64,000 nt of DNA from Phialocephala subalpina (lineage: Eukaryota > Ascomycota > Leotiomycetes > Helotiales > Mollisiaceae), in the NCBI GenBank assembly GCA_900073065.1, contig FJOG01000008.1, positions 1,445,353-1,509,352 of the forward strand. Direction: 5' to 3'. Shown one piece after another: positions 47,290 through 60,200 of this stretch. The translations under genes and the position numbers were made by a program. The notes beneath the pieces were generated by a model that was not told the DNA's origin, did no database searches, and saw only the letters and a program-made list of their open reading frames with translations. How positions within the stretch are numbered: the first letter of the stretch is position 1; the number at the start of each line of letters is the position of its first letter.

Positions 47290-50070
47290 ATCTGCCCGTC
47301 TTTATTATTCCTGAAACAATTGCACAAAGTAAATCTCCCCCTCCAGGGTTCCCTGAGCACGGCTTGGACCAATATCCGAGTCGCCCTGCGTGCGTATATC
47401 GAATTTCCGCCGCACCCAGCAATAAATACCGAACCTCGAATCTTAGATAGACTTTCGTGATAATAGTATATTCTTTCCTTCTGCCCCAGAACGATCGAAG
47501 GGCAAGACGCGAGAAAGGGAATTGAAGGGACGAAGTCGTCCAGGGGTGATTGGCGGAAGATAATATATTTACTGCAGATGGTGGAGCAGAAAATAGATTT
47601 GGGTTCTTTCCTTTGATGGGCGTACCTAGCTGAGGTCAGGAGGTGTCGGTTTCAAGTTGATTCCTCTTTGAGTATTTTCCGGGCCGGAATATTTTTTGGT
47701 TGATTTTACTTTGCGAACAGAGTAGTAACTCCGAACAACAACGTACAAGGTTCGAGCAAAAAGTGAGAAAGAGTGAGAGGGGGCGGTCTGGCGTACTTTA
47801 TGATTGTGCAATATGGTATAAAGTGAAGCGTGAATCGAAGAGAGAAGACGGGAGGTCAAGGAGAAGGAGAAACTTGTTGCGTGAGCGGTGTCAAGAAACG
47901 AAACCCACCTCAGGCTGGCCTTTGCATGATGCCTTGTCGTTCGTGGGATGGGCATGGCATGGCAAGGCAAATCCTTCTTCTTGACTCGCAACCCTCTTCA
48001 TCATTTCATGGCTCCTGACCTCCTCCTGGCCTTCCACCCTGCCTTCCCCCACCACCATTGCGTGCATCCATCCAGTCCAACCCCCATCCGTCGAGGCTGT
48101 GAGTTTGCGCCGGCCATCTCACCAGTAATAGCTAGATCCCTGAAAACAAGGATGCGCGAAATGTTGTGAGATCCGGCGATGTTATTCGTGGTTGTCAAGC
48201 AAGGATGAAGAGGCGTACGTTGACGAACGCGTTGGTTGGCCGCAGGGTGTACCGCTTCCTCCGCCAACGACTCTCGGCTGTGGTGGTGGTGAGGTGGTGC
48301 GTGCTGTTCGAAGTGTTTGACATTGATGGGACGAACGAACCAACGGGCCCAGCTCTATTTCTGATACGCACCGATACAGATCCAGATACGAAGTCGACCA
48401 TACACAAGACCCCATCTGCCTTGGACAGTTCACACACCGGTTCGTGATCTTCCTTTGCCCTTTCGGTTCGCTGACCGAGAGGTTGAGGGGAGTTTGATCG
48501 GCGAGTTCCTTACGGACGGGAAGGGGAAAGGAGAACCAGGAGAATCAGTTCCCGTGAACTACGGTACTCCTGAATCCGTGTTCTCCTTGATAAACGCTCT
48601 CTTGGAACAATTCATGAACCACGGCACCACGCCTCCGACAGCACTGAAGCAGCCACCACCACACAGACTTGTCACCTCGACCCTCAGGCGCCAATACATG
48701 CATGGAACTCTTCCTTTCTGCCAGCCAGTCACAGCTCGAAGTCTAACCAGTGTCCCACGAGAGTCTGGACATCTGTGCGGCAGCAGAAGAAATAAAGTTT
48801 AGCGTCACCAGCGCCTGACAGCTTCTGTGCGGGACTTGTACCGCTTGTACCGCTTTGCCTGTCGTGAAACTTGGATTGAGGGCTGATTGGATGTCATCGT
48901 GCATAGAAGAGACCTCCTGCTTGAACAACTTTCAGCTGGTGCTGGCTTGGCGCTTGATGTGTGCTTGCATAATTTCACATGTGAGCCTTACTCTTGTTCT
49001 AGGATAAGATTCTAGAAGTGTTCCAAGAATCAGCTCAGAAAAAGGCAATCGACCCTTCGGGACAGCATCATCCCAGGAAACCTGAAAAGGGTATATCAGA
49101 AGCCTTGTATCATGATGTGATCTTCGCTGCAGTCTCGATCTAGACGTCAAACTCCTTGATCTGGGTATCGAGGGAGGAAACGTGATGTCATTGAAGCTGT
49201 TTGTTGATGCTTAATGATGAATAGCGGGGTTGGGTGGTGTGAGTTGTCAGGCTGGAAAACTTCTTGTTGTTGGCAAGGCAAGGCTAGAAAACAATGCATC
49301 AAATTCCAGCAGGGATACATGCAGAAGTACAAGACAACTTGCGCTACTGTGAGTACAAGTCGTAGGTTTGGTAGAGACAGGGCGAACAGGATTTCAGGCC
49401 CAATGCAATACTGCATCGATTTCTAGCGCGTTTGCAAGGAAGCGCAACATCTCGAACATCTCAAATCAACATGTCTGCTCTGCCACGATAGACCCTGCAC
49501 AAGGCTGGATGGAAGTCTGGTGACCAAGATTTCTGATTCAGGACGACGGGACCTGCGTTTGTTCAGCGGTACAGTAATGATGGTATCTCTCGTCATTCGC
49601 GGCCGAAGAATTCAGGTGGCAGGCACAAATATTTAGCAATCAGGAATTGCGTCCATTATAGTTAGCTTATCGACACATATTATTCCCAGGACCTGAGAAA
49701 AAAGACAAGAGACATTTGTTCATCATGCACAATTCCCGTGCCACCACTCACTCCAACGAGAAAGCCATCCATCCCACCCCACCATGCAATTGATAGCACA
49801 GTAATACATAAGAAAAGGAGATAGGGCAAAAGCAAAGTCCAGGACTTTTTTCTTCCTTCCCGTCCATGGTTGTGTGCCCCCCATTCGCGTCCCATGCTTG
49901 ATTGACATTACAGAAGTTTCTATCAAGAATGACTTTTTCGTGACATTCCGTTCAGGTACATTATACAGAGAAGGGAAACGTGCAATTCTATCTCTCTAAG
50001 CTGCTTCAATGGCCAAAAATCGTTCTATACCGGTGCTGCCGATACCTTATCTATTGAGGCTGAGGTGAGC
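47290..50070. other. Long intergenic stretch, no gene recognised
   Basis: No open frame in 2.8 kb has a domain or a splice partner. There are G/A-rich and C/T-rich tracts at 47740-47900 and 48000-48080. It contains the promoter of the disordered-protein gene on the left and the 3' flank of the elongase on the right. Confidence 0.5.
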
Positions 50071-51288
50071 TTATGCCTTGCGAGATCTGGTGCTCTTGCC
50101 ATTTGCAGGGCTGGAGCTCGAGGTCTTGGCGGTGCCGTTGGTGTGATGGCCGAGGTGACCCAGCTCCTTTCGCAGAGCGTTGATGTCGGGAATCTGAGCG
50201 TCCTTCAATGATCCGAGGGATCGTGCGGCTTTGCGTCCAGTTGGCTTCTTTCCATCCTTCTTGTATGTGGCGATGTAGAAGGAGATGAAGAGGAGCAGAT
50301 AGGAGGTGATGACACCCATGCCAGAGAAGGCTGCGAACTCCTCACCGGCGCACTTTCCGGAATTTGGCATCCATGGGAAGTAGGTAGAGGTGAAGTAGGT
50401 GTAGGACGCGAAGTAGACAAAGCCTGGTCAGGAATAATTAGCACTGAAAGGCAGGATAGAATTAAATCATGGGGTCATGCTTACCAAGATCAATGACGAA
50501 CTGGATAATTTGGAGACGAGTGATCCAATGCTTCCACCAGATCTTGATGCCACGCGCGCTCTGGAAGTAGTACCAGTACATGACAACGTGCACCATCAAG
50601 TTGAGAGAGATGACAACCCATGATACAGATGTCAAGCCGATCAATTGTGTGTAGCAGAGGAGAGCAGTCGCGCCGTGATGGTAGGTGTGGAGGAAGGCTG
50701 GCAGAGAGGTTAGCAGATGTTTCCGGCAGATGGGAAAGATGTTTCGTACTCAATGGCTTCTTCTTCAAGACCAAGAAGACGGTATCGAGCAACTCGAGGT
50801 ACTTCGTCAGGTAGTTTAACTAAGACTGGTCAGCAATTGAGGTTTCAGCCTGATATGAACAGGGCACATACGTAGTACAGAATGACCAAAGGTGGAGTCC
50901 AACCACCCTTAACATCGCAGATGGCGTAGAAAAGACCATGGTGGTAGAGCGTAGGAACCAATTGCTCAACGAAAAGTCCCAATAAAATAGCACTGATCGC
51001 GGTGAGGTAGAAATTATGGATCATGAAGAGGGTATTCAGCTTGAATGGCTGGCGTTTCTTCATGAGTTCCCTGCCTCCAAGAATTACAACATAGTATGTA
51101 AGAATCGTCAACGCGGCCTCCTTCATTGTCGATAAGGGCGTAATTCGTGGTTGGAAGTTGAAATCTTGCGGGTGGTATCCTTTGATGGCCGTGAAGACCT
51201 GGTCGAAGATGGGCCATAATTGGATGCCAAATGGTCTCTCGACACTGGGCAGTGGCAGCGTTTTGAAGATCTCTGAAGCGGACGACAT
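50071..51288 (-). CDS. ELO-family very-long-chain fatty acid elongase
   Basis: Four exons fit in phase: 51288-50872, 50819-50750, 50697-50485 and 50423-50071, giving 350 residues. The intron between LKKKPL and FLHTYHH begins GTACGA. The catalytic box HTYHHG and the flanking [33 protein letters not shown] and [14 protein letters not shown] blocks are all present, along with six or seven membrane spans. The protein acts in the ER membrane as the condensing enzyme that joins malonyl-CoA to an acyl-CoA. This supplies very long chains for sphingolipids. The C-terminus is Lys/Arg-rich (STRSRKA), which fits ER retention. It looks like the Elo2/Elo3 (Fen1/Sur4) group rather than the Elo1 group, but this needs a tree. 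Confidence 0.93.
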
Positions 51289-52159
51289 CGTGGCGGTTTA
51301 ATTGCGCGATTGTATGTCTGCAAAGGTGGTAGAGACTCTGCGACTGAAGTATGGATGTGTTCGGTCGTTTCGGAAGGAAGGTATGTACACGCGACTAAAA
51401 AGGCTCGCGATGACAACACGTTGCGCTCTCAGGAACAAAGCGGACAACCCACAGAACAATTAAAGAAGAAGAAGAAGAAAATGCTCGAGAATTGAAGCTC
51501 GATCAAGGAGTGACGAGAATGCGACAGAAGACCACAGACACAACTGGATAGACTTGTGATGAAGTTGTAAAAAAATCTTGGATCCTGTTAAGGATAGGGG
51601 TTTCCAAACTTGGTTAGTGGATTTCGATAGTCGGTCGCCTCGGCGAAATACGACGGCAGCACGTGCGATGTCTTAGATGACAAGATGGTTTTCAAGGACC
51701 GGCCGGCCGGACATGCCTTTCGCATTCGCTTCTGTGAATTTTGAAATTATCTTCATGTGAATAGAGCGAGGATTGTTCACAGAGGTAGTGTCTTTCATTG
51801 AATGGGGAGTGAAAACTGGCTGTGATTTGTCCTTCCTGTTTACATTCGTCCTCTTGCCCAGACTTCCTTCCTCATACAAGATAAAACATTCGATTCAGAG
51901 GAGACAAGAAGAGGAGGCACGAATGCAGTGAGGAGTTGTATGGAAGTCAGCTCTCGACTTTTCAGAACGGCAATGTGTTCCCCACGAAACGGATTGGACA
52001 GACAATTAGTTGCATTGCCGTGTTTCTAAGCTGGCAATTCTCGGGAAATACCTCAGCTGTCCACACGAGTCGTCTCGGCGTCCTCATGAGGGATTGTTGG
52101 ACAACCCTTTTAAACCCATGCAAAACTCCCTCCACTATCTAACTAACACTTCGAAGGAG
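51289..52159. other. Intergenic, no gene recognised
   Basis: This is the upstream region of the elongase, including an AAGAAG run at 51464-51480, and the 3' flank of the dehydrogenase gene. No gene seen. Confidence 0.45.
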
Positions 52160-53329
52160 TTAATCCAATTGACCTTCCGGCACATGCTTCCGCAAGCAGC
52201 CAATCGTCTCATCCCAAATCCGCTTCTGGACCTTCTCTCCCTCCTTGCTTCCCACAAAAGCCGACATACTATCAACAGTCAGCCTCGGTGCCTCCTACCC
52301 AGAGCAAGTAAACCCACTTCGTAACCTTCGCCTCACTCAAATATAACCCATGAGTACCCCTCCCCTTCACTACCGCAGCATCAATCAACAACCTTCCACC
52401 TTCATCTGGTGTTCTACCCATAACCCGATCGAAGGTTTGGATGAGCTTGTTTCCATCCCTATGCAATCCAGTGTCCACAGAGCCAGGATTGATTAGATTA
52501 ACCACAACCTTTTCTCCATCCACCCTCGACGCCAACTCCTTAACAAAAATGAGATTAACGAGTTTGGTGACGCTGTACCTGTCCATATAATCGCCGAAGA
52601 ATTCTTTGTCGTTCAATCGGTCTAGGATCTTCTCAGCTTTCTGTTCCTTGAATGGAGTCCACATGTGGACTTCTGAGGAGGTGATGGTGAGGCGAGTTGG
52701 ATGCCCAGTGTCCGTTGCTGTTTTGCGGAGTACGGGTAACAGAAGGAGGGAGAGGAGGGCGGTTGAGAGGTGGTTGACTTGGAGGGAGGATTCGATTCCG
52801 GAGGTGGGAGAGGTTGTCCATTCGAATTTAAAAACGCCTGCGTTTAGCATGGCGATGTATAGACCTAGATAATATTGTGAGTGAAGGAATCAGATGGCAG
52901 GAACAAGTAGGAGCAAGTGTTGCTGAATGTCCCAGGTCCCTGTGGACTTCGGATATGCCGCCAGACAGGAGCTTGACAACTCTGAGAACAGCACCCGAGA
53001 GACTACTTACTGGGCAACTTTGAAGCCCGTTCTCCAAATGCAAGCACCGACTCAAATGATTCCATATCAAGAAGCCATACTTCGACATCTGTACTGGAGC
53101 CCGGATTGGTACTCAAAATATCCTTCTTCGCAGCCTCACCCTTCGAGCTTGACCTGACTGCTAAGATGACCGTCTTTGCTTTCATCTGAACGCATTGACG
53201 AGCGGCTTCTAGCCCGATTCCAGAATTGGCGCCAGTAATAATGACAGTCCGATCTTTGAGAGTGACATCGGATGGGATTTGAGGAGGATGAACGAAAGCT
53301 TGACGAAAGAGAAACCCCGCGAAAGTCAT
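52160..53329 (-). CDS. Short-chain dehydrogenase/reductase
   Basis: Three exons fit in phase: 53329-53011, 52864-52318 and 52268-52160, giving 324 residues. The last intron (49 nt) is easy to miss because the frame runs on for 15 codons past its donor. Splicing it restores the expected tail MSAFVGSKEGEKVQKRIWDE. The Rossmann cofactor motif TGANSGIG is at about residues 33-40, NAG follows the first intron, and the catalytic pair is Y-S-V-T-K with the preceding Ser in ITSSEVHMW. A hydrophobic N-terminus is present but no clear signal peptide. These enzymes reduce or oxidise carbonyl/alcohol groups with NAD(P)H. It resembles the fungal retinol-dehydrogenase-like SDRs of unknown substrate. It is divergent from COX6. 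Confidence 0.9.
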
Positions 53330-54006
53330 GATTGAGGATAGGATGAGAATGATACTTTGAAGCCGAATAGTGAAGTGATAATGAAAGTACTTACCTTCTT
53401 ATACCAACTCAAAGGGACAAGATCACAGCAAGACTTCAGGTCTGTGATCGGTGTATCTTTTTCATGGCGCCGATAGCAGACGCCGATGCCAAATGATGGA
53501 TCGATGGAATCTCCATAGTGTCCGACCGAGGAAGGACAACTTGAGGCTCAAATGAGGTATGCTCATTGTGAGCGGGGGAACGTTCATCCCGACTCAAGGG
53601 CTCAGCCCAATGCTCTGGTTCTATGCCCGGATTTATAGGCTTTAAGTCCTACCCACCTATGGAGTGCAGCAGCTGCACAAAATCGTGGGGTTAGTGGTTG
53701 CACCGACACTAAAAAGTGCAAAGACGTGTATGTATAGGCTATGAAGAATTGTAGTGGGAATAAGGCACAAATGCACAATTGTAGCGGAGAATATAGGAAT
53801 TGCTGTCTCATGATGTCGGTATTTTGAGGAATTGAGGATGGTCAGTGGTGGTCTGAGGCAGAGACAACTCGGCTAGCGTGGATTAGTTGGGTCGACGCTC
53901 ATTGGCTTCCATGATCGAACCATTTTGCTCGACATCAAAGGAGCAAACCGAAATTCCAAAGCTCACGAGAAACCTCACCCACGGCCTCACAACACCATCT
54001 TTCCTA
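53330..54006. promoter_or_regulatory. Divergent upstream region (SDR / COX6)
   Basis: 677 bp separate the start codons of the dehydrogenase and the COX6 gene. An in-frame ATG at 53887 upstream of COX6 gives a hydrophilic extension with no family resemblance, so it is taken as leader. Confidence 0.45.
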
Positions 54007-54822
54007 ATGTCGTCGACTTCCTTGCTCCGAGTCGCTGCTCGCGCCCAGCCATCCACCTTCTTCCGTGCCAATGGCCTCCGCAGCCTGACTCCCCGCAGCT
54101 CCAATGCCATGTATGCTGTTCCAGCTCTGATCGCGACCTCCGGATCCACCTACAGCTTCAGCACCAGCAGCATACGTCGCTCTGACAAGGAGGAGGGAGG
54201 ACATGGCCATGAGGAGAGCTTCGAAGAGTTTACCGCCAGGTACGCCCTCCCAATTGGCGTCGAGAAGTTTTGAGCATGTTCTGCAGCTGCCGAAACACAT
54301 CACGCATGCCAACTCACGATCGTCAATTGCTGACCTCTGCGTCCCAAAATACAGATATGAGAAGGAGTTTGACCAAGTGCAAGATGTCTTTGAGCTTCAG
54401 GTATGTTGTTTATATTGGACCTTCATGTGTTTATCCACGATGCTTGTAATGCGTACCTGCAGATTGCTAATCATCGTACGATGCCAATAGCGAAACCTCA
54501 ACAATGCCTTCGCATACGATCTCGTTCCCTCACCTTCCGTCCTTACTGCTGCCTTGAAGGCTGCGAGAAGAGTCAATGACTTCCCCACGGCTGTACGGAT
54601 CTTTGAGGGTACGTGCTTCCCTGCCGGCATCTCCGCATACCACGAGGACATCACAATAAGCACATCAAGGACGAAAGGCTGACTTTGTTTCGATAAATAG
54701 GTATCAAGGCGAAGGTTGAGAACCGCGGACAATACGATCAATACCTCGAGGAGCTGAAGCCACTTCGGGAAGAGCTCGGCGTTAGCTTGAAGGAGGATCT
54801 CTACCCAGAGGAAGCTAAATAG
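54007..54822 (+). CDS. COX6: Cytochrome c oxidase subunit VI (COX6 / mammalian Va)
   Basis: Four exons, 54007-54239, 54355-54400, 54491-54608 and 54701-54822, give 172 residues. The N-terminus MSSTSLLRVAARAQPSTFFRA is rich in Arg, Ser and Ala without acids, as in a mitochondrial targeting sequence that extends to about residue 55. The mature part reads ESFEEFTARYEKEFD, then QRNLNNAFAYDLVPSPSV and ARRVNDFPTAVRIFEGIK, the family signature, and ends in LREELGVSLKEDLYPEEAK. It is a nuclear-coded subunit of respiratory complex IV on the matrix side of the inner membrane. All three introns keep phase. No oddity is seen. Confidence 0.95.
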
Positions 54823-57232
54823 GTGATGAACGTTGAATGAATTGGAGGCCGGATTTGTAGATGGATAGCAATGCGCGGGGAGATAGATTGGGTGGAGCGA
54901 AAGTTTCGAGAGAGCTTCGAGGCTCTGCGTTGCGGGCTTTCTACTGTGTACAGCTGTAACAAGATTTGCAATGCATCTGCCTTTGGAAAAGTATCATACT
55001 TGGTTGCAATCGTGACCTGGATTTGGCGGATTTGAATGTGAGATGTTTCACGGATCTTTGGATTGCTGTTGTGTGATTTTGAGGATACCAGGAACCGGTC
55101 CCGCGGTATCGAGCTGGCTTGGCGAACTTGCGGTCATGACAAAGGCATGGTAGATGTCGGACTTGTTTCCTCGAGACTCGGGAGAAGATCAATGCTCTGG
55201 CTGGGTCTCCAGAACTGATGCACTTTGTTCTTCTCGAGCATGTGGCAAGAGCCCAGGAGATTGAGAGATGGCATGGTCTTGCTTTGGTCGGAATGCTGAG
55301 TGTTGTGGACGCACGAGGGACTATGGTACGAGTAGGTGACAAAGAATAATGATGTCTAGTCTCATTCTACCCTCGGGGTCTTCATTACTCCCAGCCAGCG
55401 AATATAGACACACGACCCAGAGTTAGTAGCTACCTCTCCGGTCTCCTCAGCTGCATGCCACATCCATCCATTCATTCTTCTCCTTCGGCTCTTCTATGGA
55501 GGTATTATATTTTATTATATCTTCTGTGGCCATAACATCCAGTTTCTTGGGGTACTTGTCCAGTTCCGTCTGTCGGAAGTACAACGGTCTCAAGACGATG
55601 TGGTTATGATCTTGTTTCCGACAATTATTTTATGGCGAGCATAGCATTATACACATTGTGTAGGCTGTGGCATGCTGTGGGCGAAACGGGATAGTAGGGT
55701 GATAGCGTGAAAGAGGGGATTACCAGTACTTTGAGGAAAGGGGTGGAGAAGGGTCTGTCGGTCTGTGAGGTCGTGAAGATTGTTTTGGTGAGCACAATAA
55801 ATGAGAGGTCGATAGCTGATATTTTCAGTGTGGTGATCGCTGTCGAGATGTACCAATACGAATTCAAGATAGAGATCATATGCCATTCAAAAGACTCGTG
55901 TTGGTTTAGACAATCTAGAATGTGTTTAACTAATGACGGTTTTCATGTTCATTTGAAGCAGGTGCTGTCGATTTTTACTCTCAAAATAGACATGTAGAGT
56001 GGCTACAGTGCTTGGTGATAGCTCTGCTTTGTGATGTGCAGCAACAAGGTATCTTACAATCGGAGTCTTGATCCAGAAGTTTGCACCTTTCGAGCATTTT
56101 TCCCGAAGACATTTCGTCTTGACCGAGTACGAAGCACCGGCTCTGCAATACAAATTATGTGTATACTGAGGGGCATTGCCATTGTTCTCACCGCGATTCG
56201 GCATCATGCATGCAGGCTTTGGGGAGCCTCGTGAATGACTTTCGAAATCGGAGGATCTCGAGCATGACTCAAATCGCCGCTTGGAAATACTGCCTGATGA
56301 TCTCGTTACCGAGTGTTGAACCCCGCCTTCGATGGGAATCGGATATCCGCGTCTAGAGAAAGGTAGGTAAAAGTGAATATGTCTTACAAGGAGCGGGTCG
56401 GATTTGGACGTCTGTGTATAGTAGTCTGGAAACATTAATTGGTGGCGAGGAAAGGTGGCTTTCACCACTGCAGATCGTCTGCATGCAAATAGAAGTATGC
56501 TCGAAAGGGAGAGAGCGTGAGATTATTTCCACTGAAGAGATCCCTGGACTTTCGAGACAGAAGACATCGCCATCCTCAAGACATGAGATTGTAACGGTCC
56601 AATGATTGATAGGGCGGTGGGTAAGACTGGACGTTGGAAAAACTGTACATTCAAGCTCTTGAAGACATAGCATTAATCTAGAAAAATGACTGATATCCTG
56701 ATCAAGGACATCATCAACATCGGAAGCTTGGGGAAGTTGACATTGTGCTCAAGGATATTATCAAAATTGGAGAGTTTGAGGAATAGACATTGTGCTTGAG
56801 GATGCATTGATATGGGAAGCCTTGAAGCATGCGTGCTGGCCGAGAATATCTTCAATATCCAAACATGCAAAGAACCAACATTACTTCTACGGTGCTTAGC
56901 TAGGAATTGTCTTCCAAGGTCACACGATACTCCCTTTATTATTGCATAATTTCATTGTCCCAACAGGCGAAGGACATTGTGAGCACTTGCAGAAGCGCGT
57001 CACCTCCTACGCGTTGAAAGTGAATACAGAAGTTCGCTACCTCAAGTCCTCGTGATTGTTCCAGGGGACAATACTATCGCTGGGTGACAGTCTGCCGTCT
57101 TCTCAACGTAATTTTCGCGCTTGCTTTCCTTTCCTCGATCTTTCTTCATTTTCACAAGAAACGCAACGCAGGAAAGCACGATTCGACAACTCCGCACTTT
57201 CCACGCAACGCAACTTCGAATTGAAGATCAAG
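54823..57232. other. Gene-poor stretch with a 47-bp tandem repeat
   Basis: There is no supported gene in 2.4 kb. The minus-strand frame at 55926-56468 (180 codons) has no domain. A short tandem repeat lies at 56702-56840. The last 200 bp are the probable leader of the SUMO protease gene. Confidence 0.5.
56702..56840 (+). repeat. 47-bp imperfect tandem repeat, about 3 copies
   Basis: Copies start at 56702, 56749 and 56796. The first two are both 47 bp and end GACATTGTGC. Copy 2 differs from copy 1 mostly by C-to-T and G-to-A transitions. Copy 3 is more diverged and has lost the ending. Confidence 0.75.
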
Positions 57233-60200
57233 ATGAAGCTCCTTCCCGACCTGAGGAGATTCCTTCCTGATCCAACAGGAATGCGTCAATTTTTGAATGA
57301 ACTTCGATATGACGATTACGAGGAGAGCGCGCAATTCAAGAACGTGCAAACGATCCTGAATTCAACCAATCAGAACCGAGAAACCAAAGGCTCCATCTAT
57401 TTGGAAGCATTTTACGACCAGCAATTGCAGCAAACATCACCACCAAAGGACCTCTCCATGCGAAGTCAGAGCGAGGAACCAGAAACGAAGAAGAGGAAGC
57501 GTTTCGTGGTTGATATGGAGGAGTTGGAGGAAGCAGCAGTAAGTTCACGCGAGGCTGACGTTCTGTGAATCCTCGGCTAGTCCCGCTAACGTTTTTGACC
57601 ACAAGCGCGTCTTGAAGGCACGTAGAATCAAGCCTGTTAAGCAAACCAAGACGCCTGCTTTCAAGGAGGTGATATCGTTGGTGGACGAGGAGAGCGAGTA
57701 CGAATCCATACCTCCCTGGGTGAGGAACCCCTACGACATATGGTCTTCAGAGCAGCGTGGGCAATACTAGTACGTTATTCGCAGGGCCGCCATCTCCTCC
57801 TTTGGGCGCAAATTCTAACGGCGAACAGCAAGGACAAAAACAAAGCGAAGGCGAAGGAGGACGGGAGACTCGCCGCCGCTGCTAGAAATGCCCAACAACC
57901 TCAATCGGAGAAGGAAGGACCTTTCACGACCATACAGGATCGGTTCGTTTTCCCCGGTGGCGCAAACTGCCTGCTACATGCTAAGATTTTGGATAGTCGA
58001 GACGAACATGAGAAGAAGCAACGAGAGGAATCAGCAGCGGTCAGCAGAACATTGTATGAATGCTCTGGATGGGTGGGGTTGTGAGCATCTGCTAACATAG
58101 ATACCCAGCTCGCAGGTGAATATTTACTTGCACAGAGGAGATTCTATGGTCAGACCTCCACCCTCCTCCCTCCTCCCTTTCCTCCTGTTACCATGCTAAC
58201 ATGTATTACAGCCGAAGCCCAAAGATATCGGCCCCAAGCCGAGGAATACATTCCACAACGGCGACACGCCGCAGAGTAAAGGATGGACAGCTCCAAGAGC
58301 CGATGCGTCTGCAGGTCGTCAACCTTTCAAGAACCCTCCGTTCACAGCACAAGACCCACGTAAGAGACGGCGCATCGAGGACGGCTCGATTATCACAGAT
58401 GGCTCTATTATCAGGGATGGTACCTGGCGATTACCTATCGACGTGGATGGCGGTACATCAGACAGGCAGAGACAGGATTCCGTGGCAAGATCAGGACACA
58501 GCCATACTTTCAATGATCCGCAAAGAAAACAAAGTAGTGGTGATTTGGGTATCGAAGAATATCGAAGACAGGAGATAGTTGTGAATCCTAAGCTACCTAG
58601 ATCCAGGCAACGAACGAGCAACACTGCTGGTGGCTATTCGAATGGTGGTGGTGCCCAGAAGTTCAAGGGGCCGAATCGCGATGTATACAACAAACGTGGT
58701 GATCTTGAGGACGCTACGGACCCTATACAATCCGACCACGATCTTGAATTTGCTAAACAACGGTCCTCACACCCAGAGGTACAACTTCCAAGCAAATTAC
58801 TTGAAGACGGGGGATATTCCCAATCACAAGTCTTCGGCAGTACTGAAGGAAAGCAGAAGAGCAAAAGCGCCCGTGCTTCGGCGGACCTAGAAACCTCACA
58901 CTATTTTCACTCGAACCGTAGCGACTTCCAAGGCCTTGGACCCTCGAATGCTCGTTCTGCCGTCAAGCCGGTGGCAAGTGGGAGAGTTTCGCAGACGACG
59001 AACCAAGCAGGCGGGGCTGCAGGTCGCAAAGCTCTTGCTGCTATTGATCTTGAATCTAGCATCGATGAGCTACAGAACGATTCGGCGGATTATCAGGCGC
59101 AGTCAATAGCATTGAAGCTCTTGGCTGGTGACAAGACCTATGATATGGAACGATCACCTAGCCATCAGGAATCTATCGACATTGATGATTCTGACGAAGA
59201 CAATCCTCAAACAAACATTGCACCGACTAAATTCGGTCCTTCACACAAGGTGAAGTCTAAGGATGGCGTCTTGAACGGGAGATATAAGCTACGCCAGCTG
59301 TTTAGTCGTGAGAAAATCTGGCTCCGCGACACAGACGCAAAGACCTGGATGATGGTACTCCATAAAGAGGAGCAGTGCCTGGAAGTAATTAATGAGCAGG
59401 ACGATGTCGAGCAGAAACTCATGATAAAGCCTTTCAGCTTTTTCGAAATGCACGAGGAATCTACCAAGATTGTCGTTCAAAAACACCGGGATCACAATTC
59501 TTCAAACGCTACGCAGATTTGGATGGAGTTCTCAGGCCCCAAGCATCGTGAGAATTTTGCCAATGATATGAAGTCTGCCTATGATCTCAAAGCTCTTCGC
59601 AAGCCCAGGTTAGTACATTTGTATACCCAATTAGTGTCCAAAAACTCACATCGTGTAACAGCAAGGAATATTTTGACAGGGTCTTTGATAAGGCTCTCGA
59701 GAGCTTACAAAACCCCCCGGATCCCCGCCCCGACACGAAGACAAAAAGACCTCGAGATGAGGAGCAGGACGACGAGCTCCAACTCGCAATTGCCAAATCC
59801 GAGAGAAAGTACGGCGCCATGTTGAAGGAAAAGCAGGAATCGAAGCGCCCCCGAATTGCTGGACCTGATGACCATCAGCCCAAACAGTATGACGAGAAAG
59901 GCTCTTCTAGAACGCCAGGTCTGGCTAAAAGCATGAAAGCGGAACCAATGGACGTGGACGGCGACGAAGATCGGCATCGCTCTTTCAGACATCATCAGCT
60001 CCTAGAAGAAGTCCACCCTACGACTTTCTACGGTGCTTGTACTTCAGACCCAGCTGATACGGGTATCTCCCACGGAACACGCTCGTCAACGAGAGTTGCG
60101 GGCACTCGTGCAGCAGCTTCCCCAGCGGTGAAATACCGAAGTCCATCGCCTGAAATCCCTGATGGATGGACAAAGCTCAACCCCGATTGGGCTAAGGAGT

